A stretch of DNA of 64,000 nucleotides from JAFECT01 sp036501825 (GTDB taxonomy: Bacteria; Pseudomonadota; Alphaproteobacteria; Caulobacterales; Caulobacteraceae). Below are positions 15,896 to 25,316 of this stretch, piece by piece. The stretch lies in NCBI GenBank assembly GCA_036501825.1, contig DASXZP010000026.1, positions 496,001 to 560,000 on the forward strand, in the 5' to 3' direction. Position 1 is the stretch's first letter, and each line of letters opens with the position of its first letter. The notes under the pieces are model-generated. The model did not search any database. It was given only the letters and a program-made list of their open reading frames with translations, and was not told the origin of the DNA. The translations under genes and the position numbers were made by a program.

Positions 15896-16659
15896 TAACG
15901 ACCCTTCTTAATCAGGTCTTCGACGCGGCCCATGTCGGCGCCGGACACCACCGTGTCGCCGATGACGAAGGCGGGGGTTCCGTCGAGGCCGAGTTCGGCG
16001 AAGAGCTTCTGGTTGTCGGACAGTTGAGCGGTCGCGTCCGTGCTGGCGCCCGCTGCATCCACGACGCTCGGATTCAGGCCCAGGCTTGAGACGATCTTTT
16101 CGACGGAGGCCTGCATCTTTGCCGCGCCGGCCGGATCGTTGACGCTCTCGTCGAGGTCGTCGTCGGCCATCATCTGCACATAAGCCTTGAAATAGTCGCC
16201 GGGGTTCGACTTCCACACGCCGACCGCCGTGCGCGCCGCCGCCACCGAGGGTCCGCCGAAGATCGGAAGGTCCTTGAACACGAACTTCACGTCCGGATAT
16301 TTCTTGATCAGCGCCTGCACGCCCGGCGCCGCCTCGGCCTTGCAGTGCGGACAACGGTAGTCGAAGAACTGCACCACCGTGACCTTGGCGTTCTTCGGCC
16401 CGACGAACGGGTCGCGCGGATCGTTGAAGATTTCTTTCGTGTGCGCGAAAATCACCGGCTTGGCGCGTTCGACCATCTGCGCGTTCTGCTTCTCGTGCAG
16501 CGCCACTTCCATCTCTTCCAGCACCTCGGGGTGGGCGATGAGGTAGCTGTGCACCTTGGCTTCGAAATGCGGGTCGCGCCCGCAACCGGCGAGCACGAAG
16601 GCCGCCGCCAGCGCGACCGTCAGCAGGCGCCCGACCGGGTGCGAAATCGTGGAAGCCAT
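15895..16659 (-). CDS. DsbA-family thiol-disulfide lipoprotein
   Basis: 254 residues. A lipoprotein signal with LAGC (Cys about 26), then a helical dimer-type segment (about 30-85) and a thioredoxin-fold DsbA domain with CPHC at about 103-106 and a cis-Pro loop GTPAFVIGD. The extended N-terminus and CPHC resemble the DsbA/ScsC/Com1-like group that oxidises or isomerises periplasmic disulfides. It lies 17 bp after an M48 metalloprotease gene on the same strand, which suggests joint envelope protein quality control. The start at 16659 begins the signal peptide. The stop codon abuts palindromic element copy 1. Confidence 0.9.
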   Translation of the reverse strand: MASTISHPVGRLLTVALAAAFVLAGCGRDPHFEAKVHSYLIAHPEVLEEMEVALHEKQNAQMVERAKPVIFAHTKEIFNDPRDPFVGPKNAKVTVVQFFDYRCPHCKAEAAPGVQALIKKYPDVKFVFKDLPIFGGPSVAAARTAVGVWKSNPGDYFKAYVQMMADDDLDESVNDPAGAAKMQASVEKIVSSLGLNPSVVDAAGASTDATAQLSDNQKLFAELGLDGTPAFVIGDTVVSGADMGRVEDLIKKGR

Positions 16660-16676
16660 CAGAGCCGCGTCCCTTC

Positions 16677-18071
16677 TTATTGCTGACCGCTGTCGGCGCG
16701 GCTGAGTTCGCGCACGTCTTCCGGCGTGGCGGCGACCAGGACGATGTCGGTGGCCCGGCGCCATTCCGGGGAATTGCGCTTGAGCAGTTCACGCGCGCGC
16801 ATGGCGAACGACTTGGCGTCGCGCAGCTGGCCCAGGTTGAAGTGCTCTTCCGCCGCCGCCAGGCGAGCTTCGCCCGGCATGTTTTCGGCGTCGTAGGCCT
16901 GCGACAGCAACCGCCAGGCGACCGAATCGTCGCCCTTCTCGATGCCGAGCGCCTTGTGCAGATCGCCCACCGCTTCTTCGAGCTGGGCCGGCTTGCCCTC
17001 GACGATGAGGCACTGCGCGAGGTTGATCAGCAGCAGCGGCGCATTGGGCTTCAGCTCCACCGACTTGCGGTGCGCCGGTTCGGCCTCGGCGGCGCGGCTC
17101 GACTCGAACAGCACCTGACCCTTCAGCTCGTAGAGATAGGGGTCGTCCGGATAATCCTTGATCAGGCCGTCGAGCTGCCTGACCGCCTCGTCGGGTTCCG
17201 TCGCCTGATAGTAGGCGATGGCGCGCGAATAGCGCGCGATGAAGCTGGTGTCGGTGGCCGGGTATTTGTTGAAGGTCAGCTGCGGCGCCTCGATGAAGGC
17301 GGACAGTTTTGCCTTCATCAGTTCGTGCGCCCTGATCGCTTCGGCCGAGTCCGTTTCTCCGTAGTGCGGCGCGGCTTCGACGCGGCGTCGCAGCGCCTCG
17401 ATGCGATCTTCGGACAGCGGGTGGTCGATGAAATACTGGTCGCGGCGCGCGTTATCGAACACTTCCTCGTAGCGATACTTGTCGAAGAAATCGACGATGC
17501 CCTTGCCGGAGATGCCGGCCTTTTCAAGCGAGGTTGCAGCGGCTTGGTCCGCGGCGCCTTCCTGGGTGCGCGAATAGCCGATGGCGCCCAAGGCGCCCAT
17601 CTGCGGCGCGCTGACGATCGCCGCCGCTGCCGCTTCGCCGTTGCCCGCCGCCGCTGCGAGCAGGCCCAGGCCCATGGTCAGCAGGAACGGTTTCAGCCCA
17701 GCGTCGCGCATCTCGTTGCGGATCAGGTGACCGCCGGAGATGTGGCCGGCTTCGTGGGCGACGACGCCGATCAACTGGTTGGGATTTTCCGTCTCTTCGA
17801 GCAGGCCGGTGAAGATGAAAATGTTCTGCCCGCCGGCGCTGAAGGCGTTAATCTCCTTGTCGCCGACGATGTAGACGTGGACGTCGTCCGGGTTCAGCCC
17901 GCTGGCGGCGATGACCGGCGCGGTTTCCCTGTGCAGAATCTCCTCGATCTCCGTGTCACGGATGATCGGCGGCATCTTGTCTTGCGCAAAGGCGTGCGGC
18001 GCGAGGGCGCACAGCGACGCCGTGGTCATCAGGGCGGCCATGAGCCGGGCCGCGCGTTTCGGGGACGCCAT
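16677..18071 (-). CDS. M48-family periplasmic metalloprotease with TPR region (BepA-like)
   Basis: 464 residues: signal peptide ending AFAQ, an M48 catalytic domain with HEAGH at about 106-110 and the downstream zinc-ligand glutamate probably in RTQEGAADQAA, then a C-terminal TPR-like helical half (about 270-460). The layout matches BepA/YfgC, which assists or degrades outer-membrane LptD and BAM substrates. The next gene encodes a disulfide-handling lipoprotein, and BepA acts on LptD whose maturation needs disulfide rearrangement, so the pairing makes sense. Specific partners are inferred. Confidence 0.92.
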   Translation of the reverse strand: MASPKRAARLMAALMTTASLCALAPHAFAQDKMPPIIRDTEIEEILHRETAPVIAASGLNPDDVHVYIVGDKEINAFSAGGQNIFIFTGLLEETENPNQLIGVVAHEAGHISGGHLIRNEMRDAGLKPFLLTMGLGLLAAAAGNGEAAAAAIVSAPQMGALGAIGYSRTQEGAADQAAATSLEKAGISGKGIVDFFDKYRYEEVFDNARRDQYFIDHPLSEDRIEALRRRVEAAPHYGETDSAEAIRAHELMKAKLSAFIEAPQLTFNKYPATDTSFIARYSRAIAYYQATEPDEAVRQLDGLIKDYPDDPYLYELKGQVLFESSRAAEAEPAHRKSVELKPNAPLLLINLAQCLIVEGKPAQLEEAVGDLHKALGIEKGDDSVAWRLLSQAYDAENMPGEARLAAAEEHFNLGQLRDAKSFAMRARELLKRNSPEWRRATDIVLVAATPEDVRELSRADSGQQ

Positions 18072-18142
18072 GCCTTCTACTCCTCGACTGTCCCCGCCCG
18101 CCGCCCCACGGAAGGGGCGGCGTCCTTGATGACTCTAACCGG

Positions 18143-20827
18143 TCAGCCCATCCGGCGCCACCAGCCCTTCTTGGGCTGGGCAGGCGGGGTGGAGATCTCG
18201 GCCGGGTCCGGCTCGGCCGGTTCCGAGTCGGCCAGTTCCGGTTCCGATTGGGCGACCGGCTCGAGCACCGGCTCCGGTTCGGGCTCAGGCTCGACCAGGA
18301 TTTCCACGGCCGCGGGCGCGAGTTCCGCCGTTTCGGCATGCAACGTCACGACGTTTTCGTGGGCCTCTTCCCGGGCTTCCTGCGCGTCATCGTCGTTGTC
18401 CTCGACAGCGATCTCAGCGGCAGTCTCCTGCGGCTTTCGGGCGCGGACGCGGCGGCGCTTGGGCGCTTCCGTGGTCAGGGCCGGCGCCGGTTCGGGCGCC
18501 GCGACGGCGTCCGTCTCAGCGGAGGCAGACCCTTCGACGGGCTCGAACACGGCGTCCTGCGCCGTCTCGGCTGAGCGCTCGCCGCGACCACGACCACGGC
18601 CGCGCCGGCGGCGGCTGCGGCCTTCGCGTGCTTCGCCGCCTTCGGAGGCAGGGTGTTGTTCGGTGCGGGCTTGTGCGGGCGCCTCAACCGGACGTTCGGG
18701 ACGCGGCGGACGGCCGGCGGCGGCCATCTCGATCGGGTCGAACCAGACGTAGGGTTCTTCAAGCGACGGCGTGCGCGCGCGGGTCCAGGCGTAGGTCTCG
18801 CGACCGGCGCCGCCAGCCTGATCCTCATCGCGTCCGCGACGACCGCCGCGGCGACCGCGCCGGCGACGGCGGTGTCCATTGGCGTCTTCGTTGTCGTGGG
18901 CCGAGCTTTCGGACCCATCTTCAGCGTCGCTGTCGTCCTCATCGTCGGCGGCCGGTTTGGCTTCGGCGCCGTCACGCGCTTCGAACTCGTCGCGCTGGCC
19001 GCCGCGTCCGCGACGGCGGCGTCCGCGCCCGCGTCCCCGATCGCCGCCGCGCTCGCCACGGCGTCCGCCGTCGGCTTCCTCGCCGGTCCCGCCTTCGGTG
19101 GCTTCGGCTTCTTCCTCGAGTTCGAGGTCCTCGTCGTCCTGGGCCTCGGCTTCGTCGACCAGATCGGCTTCGTCGGGCGAGGGCGTCTCGTAGTAGCGCG
19201 CGCCGCCGCGGATGGTCGCACTGGCGGCCACCACGGGAATCTCGATCGTCTCGTCGCGCTCGATGCGGTGTTCGGCGCGGGCGATGGTGTCGTCCACCCG
19301 TACCGTGATGAACAGACCCGAACCGGACTGCATCCGGTCGAGGAAGGCGCGCTTCTGGTTCAGAATATAGAGCGCCACTTCGGACGGCACGCGCAGCACA
19401 ACGGCGCCGGCGCCGGCACGGACCACTTCCATCTCGACCGCGCGCAGAGCCTGCAGCGCGCTCGATTCCACCGACCGCACGCGGCCGATGCCCTGGCAGT
19501 GTTCGCAGAGGTGGGTGGTGCCTTCCAGCACGCCGGTGCGGCGGCGCTGGCGGCTGATCTCCATCAGGCCGAAGCCGGAGATCTTGCCCATCTGAACGCG
19601 GGCGCGGTCTTCGCTCAGCGCGTCCTTCAGCTTCTTTTCGACGGCGCGGTTGTTCTTCGACTCATCCATGTCGATGAAGTCGATGACGATCAGGCCGGCG
19701 AGGTCGCGCAGCCGCAGCTGGCGGGCGGACTCTTCCGCTGCCTCGAGATTCGTCTTCAGCGCCGTGGCCTCGATGTTCCGCTCCTTGGTGGAACGGCCCG
19801 AGTTCACGTCGATGGCGACCAGCGCCTCGGTCTGGTTGATCACCAGATAGCCGCCGGACTTCAGCGGCACCGTCGGCGAGTGGATCTGCTGCAGAACGTC
19901 CTCGACCTTGTACTTCACGAACAGGGGCGTGGGCTCTTCGTAGGGCAGGATTTTCTTCAGCTGTGAGGGCAGGATCATGCGCATGAACTCGCGCGCCTCC
20001 TTATAGCCCTCGGGACCGTCGACGATGATCGCGTCGATGTCCTTGTCGTACATGTCGCGGATGGCGCGCTTGACGAGGTCTTCCTCCTCGTAGATCAGCG
20101 CCGGCGCGTTCGATTTCAGCGTGGTTTCGCGGATGCTTTCCCACATGCGTAGCAGATAGTCGTAGTCGCGCTTGATCTCCGCCTTGGTGCGCTTGGCGCC
20201 GGCGGTGCGGATGATCAGGCCCATGCCCTGCGGCACGTCCAGGCTCTGCGCTGCCGCCTTCAGACGCTTGCGGTCTGGCGCCGCGGTGATCTTGCGCGAG
20301 ATGCCGCCGCCGCGCGCGGTGTTGGGCATCAAGACGCAGTAGCGGCCGGCCAGGGACAGATAGGTGGTCAGCGCCGCGCCCTTGGAGCCGCGCTCTTCCT
20401 TGACGACCTGGACCAGCAGGATCTGACGGCGCTTCAAGACCTCCTGGATCTTGTAGCGGCGCATCATGCGGCGGCGGAGTTTCGCATCCTCGGCGGACGC
20501 GCCTTCGTCGTCGTCGTGATCTTCGTCGACATCGTCGTCGTCATCGTCGTCGGCGGCCATGATGGCCTGCCGGTCGGCGACGGGGATCTGGTAGTAGTCC
20601 GGATGGATTTCGTTGAAGGCCAAAAAGCCGTGACGATTTCCGCCGTACTCGATGAAGGCCGCCTGCAGGCTGGGTTCGACCCGCGTTACCTTCGCCAGAT
20701 AGATGTTTCCGCGCAGTTGTTTACGGGCGCGGCTCTCGAAGTCGAACTCTTCAACCCGGTGGCCGTCCACCACGGCGACGCGGGTTTCTTCCGCGTGCGC
20801 CGCATCGATCAACATATTCTTGGACAT
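18143..20827 (-). CDS. rne: Ribonuclease E
   Basis: 894 residues. Essential endoribonuclease for mRNA decay and rRNA/tRNA processing. S1 domain at the N-terminus interrupted by an acidic loop (about 92-110), catalytic aspartates in VAIDVNSGR (about 340) and IVIDFIDM (about 383), and the zinc-link CEHC (about 441-444). The C-terminal 350 residues are a low-complexity degradosome scaffold with alternating acidic tracts and Arg/Gly blocks (RGRGRRRRGRGG). The extreme C-terminus KKGWWRRMG matches the GWW-type PNPase docking motif described for Caulobacter crescentus RNase E. Divergent from the amidase gene across a 411-bp gap. Confidence 0.97.
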   Translation of the reverse strand: MSKNMLIDAAHAEETRVAVVDGHRVEEFDFESRARKQLRGNIYLAKVTRVEPSLQAAFIEYGGNRHGFLAFNEIHPDYYQIPVADRQAIMAADDDDDDDVDEDHDDDEGASAEDAKLRRRMMRRYKIQEVLKRRQILLVQVVKEERGSKGAALTTYLSLAGRYCVLMPNTARGGGISRKITAAPDRKRLKAAAQSLDVPQGMGLIIRTAGAKRTKAEIKRDYDYLLRMWESIRETTLKSNAPALIYEEEDLVKRAIRDMYDKDIDAIIVDGPEGYKEAREFMRMILPSQLKKILPYEEPTPLFVKYKVEDVLQQIHSPTVPLKSGGYLVINQTEALVAIDVNSGRSTKERNIEATALKTNLEAAEESARQLRLRDLAGLIVIDFIDMDESKNNRAVEKKLKDALSEDRARVQMGKISGFGLMEISRQRRRTGVLEGTTHLCEHCQGIGRVRSVESSALQALRAVEMEVVRAGAGAVVLRVPSEVALYILNQKRAFLDRMQSGSGLFITVRVDDTIARAEHRIERDETIEIPVVAASATIRGGARYYETPSPDEADLVDEAEAQDDEDLELEEEAEATEGGTGEEADGGRRGERGGDRGRGRGRRRRGRGGQRDEFEARDGAEAKPAADDEDDSDAEDGSESSAHDNEDANGHRRRRRGRRGGRRGRDEDQAGGAGRETYAWTRARTPSLEEPYVWFDPIEMAAAGRPPRPERPVEAPAQARTEQHPASEGGEAREGRSRRRRGRGRGRGERSAETAQDAVFEPVEGSASAETDAVAAPEPAPALTTEAPKRRRVRARKPQETAAEIAVEDNDDDAQEAREEAHENVVTLHAETAELAPAAVEILVEPEPEPEPVLEPVAQSEPELADSEPAEPDPAEISTPPAQPKKGWWRRMG

Positions 20828-21238
20828 TCAGAATTTCTCCACGGCGCGCGGCAGGCCATGAGCCCGGGCGCCGGCGTGTGTTTGAGGCGCGCGCAGGTAC
20901 GTCCCGGCCGCCAGGGGCGGCGTGTTCGGCCATAAGCCGGATGGGAACGGGTGCGACGCAGCCCATTAGTCGTGATCCTCGCTCCGCGCGGGAGTGCGCG
21001 GGGGTGGGGTTGCGGCCCAAGGTCCCGGATTTAGGAGACTTTCAACCGCGGCTTGCGCGCTCCAGGGCGGCGAATTCGCTCAGCCGGTGCGCGCGCCCGG
21101 AACATGCCTACCGCCCGCAGGGAAAGCAAGCGGAAGGGAACCGGAGCTTCACCCTGGGCGCACGGGGTTAACCGAACCTGAACCCTTAGCGGCGCTTTTT
21201 GTGCTAAGCTCCAAGCTTAGTAGAGGTTTCCTGACGTC
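20828..21238. other. 411-bp divergent intergenic region between rne and the amidase gene
   Basis: No convincing gene. It must hold the promoter and long leader of rne (minus) and the promoter of the amidase (plus). A perfect hairpin CTAAGCT-CCA-AGCTTAG at 21204-21220 lies 18 bp before the amidase ATG. GC-rich inverted segments are scattered through the part nearest rne, compatible with a structured autoregulatory leader as seen for rne in other bacteria, but I cannot define it. Confidence 0.5.
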
Positions 21239-22507
21239 ATGTTCGCGCGGGTGAGAGCGCACACGGTTTCAGGGGCCAAAAGCCTGTCCCAGCGCCTGCC
21301 GCGTTGGCTGGCGGCGGTCCCGGTGCTTGCGATCCTGGTCCTGGGCGCGTCCTCCGAGCAGGGGCGCGCGACCGGGCAGGGGGTCGTGCGCGTCCGGATG
21401 GGCGGCGACCGGGTGGCGACCCGGGTGGTCATCGAACTGGCCCGCTCGGCCCACGGACAGCTCATAAATGGCGAGGATGGCCCGGCGGACAAGGTGGTCC
21501 TGGCGCTGGCGGGCGTCGATGTGGCCGACGACCTGCACGGTCAGGGCCTGGGCCTGGTCAAGGCCTGGAGCGTCGAGGGCGCGGCCGGGGCGGCCAAGCT
21601 GGAGCTCGATCTCAACCGCAAGGCGGCGGTGCGCCGCCGCTTTCTTCTGCCGCCCGGCGACGGGGTGAACGTCTACCGTTACGTGGTCGACCTGGAGGCC
21701 CCGGGGCCGGTCCCGCCGCCGCCTAGGACCCGCCCGGCCATGCCCCTGGCCCAGGCCCTGGCGCAAAGGCCCCTGCGGGAATCCGCCGCGGCGCCGGCGG
21801 CCGTTCCGGCCGGCAAACGGACCATTGTCATCGACCCCGGCCACGGCGGCCACGATCCCGGCGCCCAGGGTTCGTCCAGCCATGAGAAAACCCTGACCCT
21901 GGCCGCGGCCAAGGCGCTGAAGGCGCGGCTCGAGCGGACCGGGCGCTACCGCGTGGTCCTGACCCGCAGTTCCGACGAATACATTCCACTGGAAGGTCGC
22001 GTGGCCATCGCCCGCCGGGCCGGCGCGGACCTGTTCATATCGCTGCATGCGGACTCCGGATCCGATCCGAGGATCCACGGCGCCACCGTCTACACCCTGT
22101 CCGAGCACGGCGTGGACCGCGCCGCGCGGGTGGCGCTGCGCCACGACGACTGGCTACGCGACGCGCCGGCCCAGCCGCGCGACCCGGAGGTCAACCGCAT
22201 CCTGCTCGACCTGACCCAGCGCGACACCTCGAACCGGTCCTCGACCTTCGCCAACCTGCTGCTGACGCGGATCGAGACCCGCACCCCGCTGCTCCAGAGC
22301 GGCCATCGGGACGCAGGATTTGCGGTGCTTCTGGCCCCCGACGTGCCGGCGGTGCTGCTGGAGATGGGCTTCATTACCAACCCGGCCGACGAGGCGGAGC
22401 TGTCCGATCCGGTCCGCCGCGGCCAGCTGATGGATGCGGTCGCCCAGGCTGTGGACGACTATTTCGGCGCCGGCGGCGGTTATCCCCAGGTTGTCGCGCT
22501 GCGTTAG
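21239..22507 (+). CDS. amiC: N-acetylmuramoyl-L-alanine amidase with AMIN domain (AmiC-like)
   Basis: 422 residues: an N-terminal membrane segment or signal (about 25-40), an AMIN-type localisation domain (about 50-150), a Pro-rich linker and an amidase_3 catalytic domain. Zinc and catalytic residues are visible in IDPGHGGHDPGAQG, the Glu of SSHEKTLTLAAA, SLHADSG and LLEMGFITN. It cleaves the amide between MurNAc and the stem peptide during cell separation, normally activated by EnvC/NlpD-type M23 proteins. A penicillin-binding protein gene follows on the same strand after 139 bp. Confidence 0.95.
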   Translation: MFARVRAHTVSGAKSLSQRLPRWLAAVPVLAILVLGASSEQGRATGQGVVRVRMGGDRVATRVVIELARSAHGQLINGEDGPADKVVLALAGVDVADDLHGQGLGLVKAWSVEGAAGAAKLELDLNRKAAVRRRFLLPPGDGVNVYRYVVDLEAPGPVPPPPRTRPAMPLAQALAQRPLRESAAAPAAVPAGKRTIVIDPGHGGHDPGAQGSSSHEKTLTLAAAKALKARLERTGRYRVVLTRSSDEYIPLEGRVAIARRAGADLFISLHADSGSDPRIHGATVYTLSEHGVDRAARVALRHDDWLRDAPAQPRDPEVNRILLDLTQRDTSNRSSTFANLLLTRIETRTPLLQSGHRDAGFAVLLAPDVPAVLLEMGFITNPADEAELSDPVRRGQLMDAVAQAVDDYFGAGGGYPQVVALR

Positions 22508-22646
22508 ATATCAACGGTTTATCCTGAGCCTTTCGCGTCCGCGTCGCAGCGCCGCAGAAACGTCCGTAACCGCCGACTCTCCTAGCCTTACAGGTCCCGA
22601 CTCGCTAAGACCTGAGGCGAGGGATGCGCGTCGCCGGAGGCCTTAG

Positions 22647-25073
22647 GTGAAGTCTGCCGAACGTTGGTTCGCCTGGGTCGGCATCGGCGTCCTGAGCGCG
22701 GTGGCGCTCGCGGGCCTCGCGCTCGCGATTTACGCGGCGTGGCTGTTCCATGACCTTCCCGACGCCGCCGAACTGGCTGAATACCGCCCGCCGACCGCCA
22801 CGCGCGTGTTCGCCTGGGACGGCACCCTGATCGGCGAGTTCTCCACCGAACGCCGCATCTTCACGCCCTACGACCAGATCCCACCGCAGGTGGTGGAGGC
22901 CTTCCTCGCCGCCGAAGACCGCAACTTCTTCCAGCACGGCGGCATCGACGTCAGCGGCATGGGCCGCGCCATGGGCAAGAACGCGCTCAACGTCATTCGC
23001 GGGCGCCGCCTCGAAGGCGGCTCGACCATCACCCAGCAGGTGGCGAAGAACATTCTCTTGAACCGCCGCCAGACGGTGGGCCGCAAATTGAAGGAAGCGA
23101 TCCTGGCGCGGCGCCTGGAAGCGACGCTCACCAAGGAGCAGATCCTCGAGCTCTATCTCAACGAAATTTTCCTGGGCTACCGCTCGTATGGCGTGTCGTC
23201 GGCGGCGTTCAACTATTTCGGCAAGTCGATAGACCAGCTCGACATCGCCCAGGCCGCGTTTCTGGCGGCTATGCCGAAGGGCCCGAACAACTACAACCCG
23301 CTGACCGAGTCGGGAAAGAAGGCCGCGATCATCCGGCGTAACTGGATCATCGGCCAGATGCGGGCGAACAACTGGATCAACGACACCGAAGCGCAGGCCG
23401 CCACGCGCGAAGACCTGGTCGTGCAGCTGGCGCCCGAACGCGCGAAATATCACGACGCTGACTTCTTCGTCGAAGAGGTGCGCCGTGAGGCGCAGGCGAT
23501 GCCGTCGCTGAAAGGCCAAGTTTATCGCGCCGGTTACTACATCAAGACGACGCTTGATCCGCGTTTGCAGACCATCGCGCGCGAAAGCCTGATGACCGGT
23601 CTCGAACGCTACGACCGCCGCCACGGCTGGCGCGGCGCCTGGGGCAATACGCCGGTCGTCGAAGGCTGGGACAAGATCGCCCAGTCGAAGGCCGCGCCGT
23701 CCGAACGGCGCGCCTGGCGCGCGGCGATCGTGGACTCGGTCGGCGGCAGCGTGCACGTGCGGCTGGCCAAGGGCGGCGCCGGCGATCTGGCCGCGGCTGA
23801 CGTTGCGTGGGCGCGCGCGGGCAAGGGTCTGAAGGTTGGCGATCTGATCTTCGTCGAGCCGACCGCAAACGGCGGCTACGGCCTGCGTCAGGTGCCCGCG
23901 GTGAACGGCGCCATGGTGGCGATGGATCCGTGGACCGGCCGCGTGCTGGCCATGGTCGGCGGTTATTCTTTCTCGCTGTCGAGTTTCAACCGCGCGACCC
24001 AGGCCTATCGACAGCCCGGTTCGTCGTTCAAGCCGTTCGTCTATGCGACCGCGCTGGAAAGCGGCAAGTTCACCCCCGCCTCGATGGTGCTCGATGCGCC
24101 GATCAACGTGAACGGCTACAGCCCCGAGAACTACGAGGGCGGCTCGATGGGCCTGCTGCCGATCCGCAGGGGCCTGGAGCTTTCGCGCAACCAGATGACC
24201 GTGCGCATCGCCATGGAAACCGGGATGAACAAGATCTCGGCCAACGCGATCAAGTACGGCGTGGTCGATCATATGGAGCCGGTGCTGGCGATGGCGCTGG
24301 GCGCGGGGGAAACGACGCCCTTCCGCATGGCGTCCGCCTATTCGATCTTCGCCAACGGCGGGCGCAAGATCTCGCCGCACCTGATCGAACTGGTGCAGGA
24401 CCGCGACGGCCAGGTGATGTGGCGTTCGGACAAGCGCCGTTGCAACGGCTGCGATCACGACTTCTCCGGCGACGACGGCCCGCATGTGCCGGCGCCGGGC
24501 GACCAGGTGCTCGACCCGATCACCTCGTACCAGATCACCTCAATGCTCGAAGGCGTCGTGCAACGCGGCACCGCGGCTGCGGCGCGTTCGCTCAACCGCA
24601 CGCTTGCGGGCAAGACCGGCACCACCAACGACTATCGTTCGGCCTGGTTCGTCGGCTACTCGCCCAACATGATTATCGCGACCTACGTCGGCTTCGACGA
24701 CAACCGTTCGCTGGGCTCCGGCGAGACCGGCGCGGTCGACGCGGTGCCGATCTTCATCGACTTCGTGGGCGCCGCGTACAAAGGCAAGGCCGACGAGACC
24801 TTTCGCAAGCCGAAGGACGCCAAGTTCATCAGCGTGCACGGCCAGGAAGAAGCCTTCCGTCCGGGCACCGAGCCGCACGGTCCGGTCGACAACGGCGGCG
24901 GCGACGGCCAGAACCCGGTCGGTCCGCAGCCCTATAACTCGGTGTGGAAAGGCGGCGACCTCACGGGCGCGACCAACGCCGCCAGCGCGACCAAACCCCC
25001 CGCCGGCGCGCCGCCCCCGCCCAAGCCCCCCGCCAAGAAGAAGCCGGCGGACGATCTGAACGGGCTGTACTGA
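22647..25073 (+). CDS. mrcA: Penicillin-binding protein 1A (bifunctional transglycosylase/transpeptidase)
   Basis: 808 residues. One N-terminal transmembrane helix (about 10-32), GT51 glycosyltransferase domain with catalytic Glu in AAEDRNFFQHGG (about 90) and GGSTITQQVAKN, an OB-like insert, then the transpeptidase domain with SSFK (Ser about 459), SRN and KTG (about 656). It polymerises and cross-links peptidoglycan. Pro/Lys-rich tail. The start is GTG at 22647 with GGAGG upstream. The TGA stop is nine bases from palindromic element copy 2, and prfB follows on the same strand. Confidence 0.96.
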   Translation: MKSAERWFAWVGIGVLSAVALAGLALAIYAAWLFHDLPDAAELAEYRPPTATRVFAWDGTLIGEFSTERRIFTPYDQIPPQVVEAFLAAEDRNFFQHGGIDVSGMGRAMGKNALNVIRGRRLEGGSTITQQVAKNILLNRRQTVGRKLKEAILARRLEATLTKEQILELYLNEIFLGYRSYGVSSAAFNYFGKSIDQLDIAQAAFLAAMPKGPNNYNPLTESGKKAAIIRRNWIIGQMRANNWINDTEAQAATREDLVVQLAPERAKYHDADFFVEEVRREAQAMPSLKGQVYRAGYYIKTTLDPRLQTIARESLMTGLERYDRRHGWRGAWGNTPVVEGWDKIAQSKAAPSERRAWRAAIVDSVGGSVHVRLAKGGAGDLAAADVAWARAGKGLKVGDLIFVEPTANGGYGLRQVPAVNGAMVAMDPWTGRVLAMVGGYSFSLSSFNRATQAYRQPGSSFKPFVYATALESGKFTPASMVLDAPINVNGYSPENYEGGSMGLLPIRRGLELSRNQMTVRIAMETGMNKISANAIKYGVVDHMEPVLAMALGAGETTPFRMASAYSIFANGGRKISPHLIELVQDRDGQVMWRSDKRRCNGCDHDFSGDDGPHVPAPGDQVLDPITSYQITSMLEGVVQRGTAAAARSLNRTLAGKTGTTNDYRSAWFVGYSPNMIIATYVGFDDNRSLGSGETGAVDAVPIFIDFVGAAYKGKADETFRKPKDAKFISVHGQEEAFRPGTEPHGPVDNGGGDGQNPVGPQPYNSVWKGGDLTGATNAASATKPPAGAPPPPKPPAKKKPADDLNGLY

Positions 25074-25082
25074 GTAACCGCA

Positions 25083-25306
25083 GGGGACAGGTTAAGGTGT
25101 CCCTGCGCGTGAACCAGCCATTGCATTTGCGGCATCTGGGACACCTTAACCTGTCCCCGATGTTCCTTTTACCGGCGGAGTTGCCGCTCCCGCTCCGAAC
25201 CGCTATCTCCCGCGTCCCGAACAAAAACATCGGGGACAGGTTAAGGTGTCCCCGATGCGGCGATCGTCCTGCTGAATTAGATGATGGGACACCTTAACCT
25301 GTCCCC
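25083..25306. repeat. Palindromic element, RAYT-family derivative, copy 2 (mrcA-prfB gap)
   Basis: Inverted doublets at 25083-25103/25138-25158 and 25232-25253/25286-25306, all of the GGGGACAGGTTAAGG type, with spacers of 34 and 32 nt. The 73-nt centre is bordered by GATGTTCCTTTT and AAAAACATC. It fills almost the whole gap between mrcA and prfB; the prfB ribosome site GGAG follows directly. Confidence 0.9.
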
Positions 25307-25316
25307 GGAGATCACT

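Noticed and set aside
16680..18752. 690-residue plus-strand open frame opposite the M48 protease and rne
   Set aside because: Antisense frame created by high GC; both minus-strand genes have clear motifs and this frame has none.
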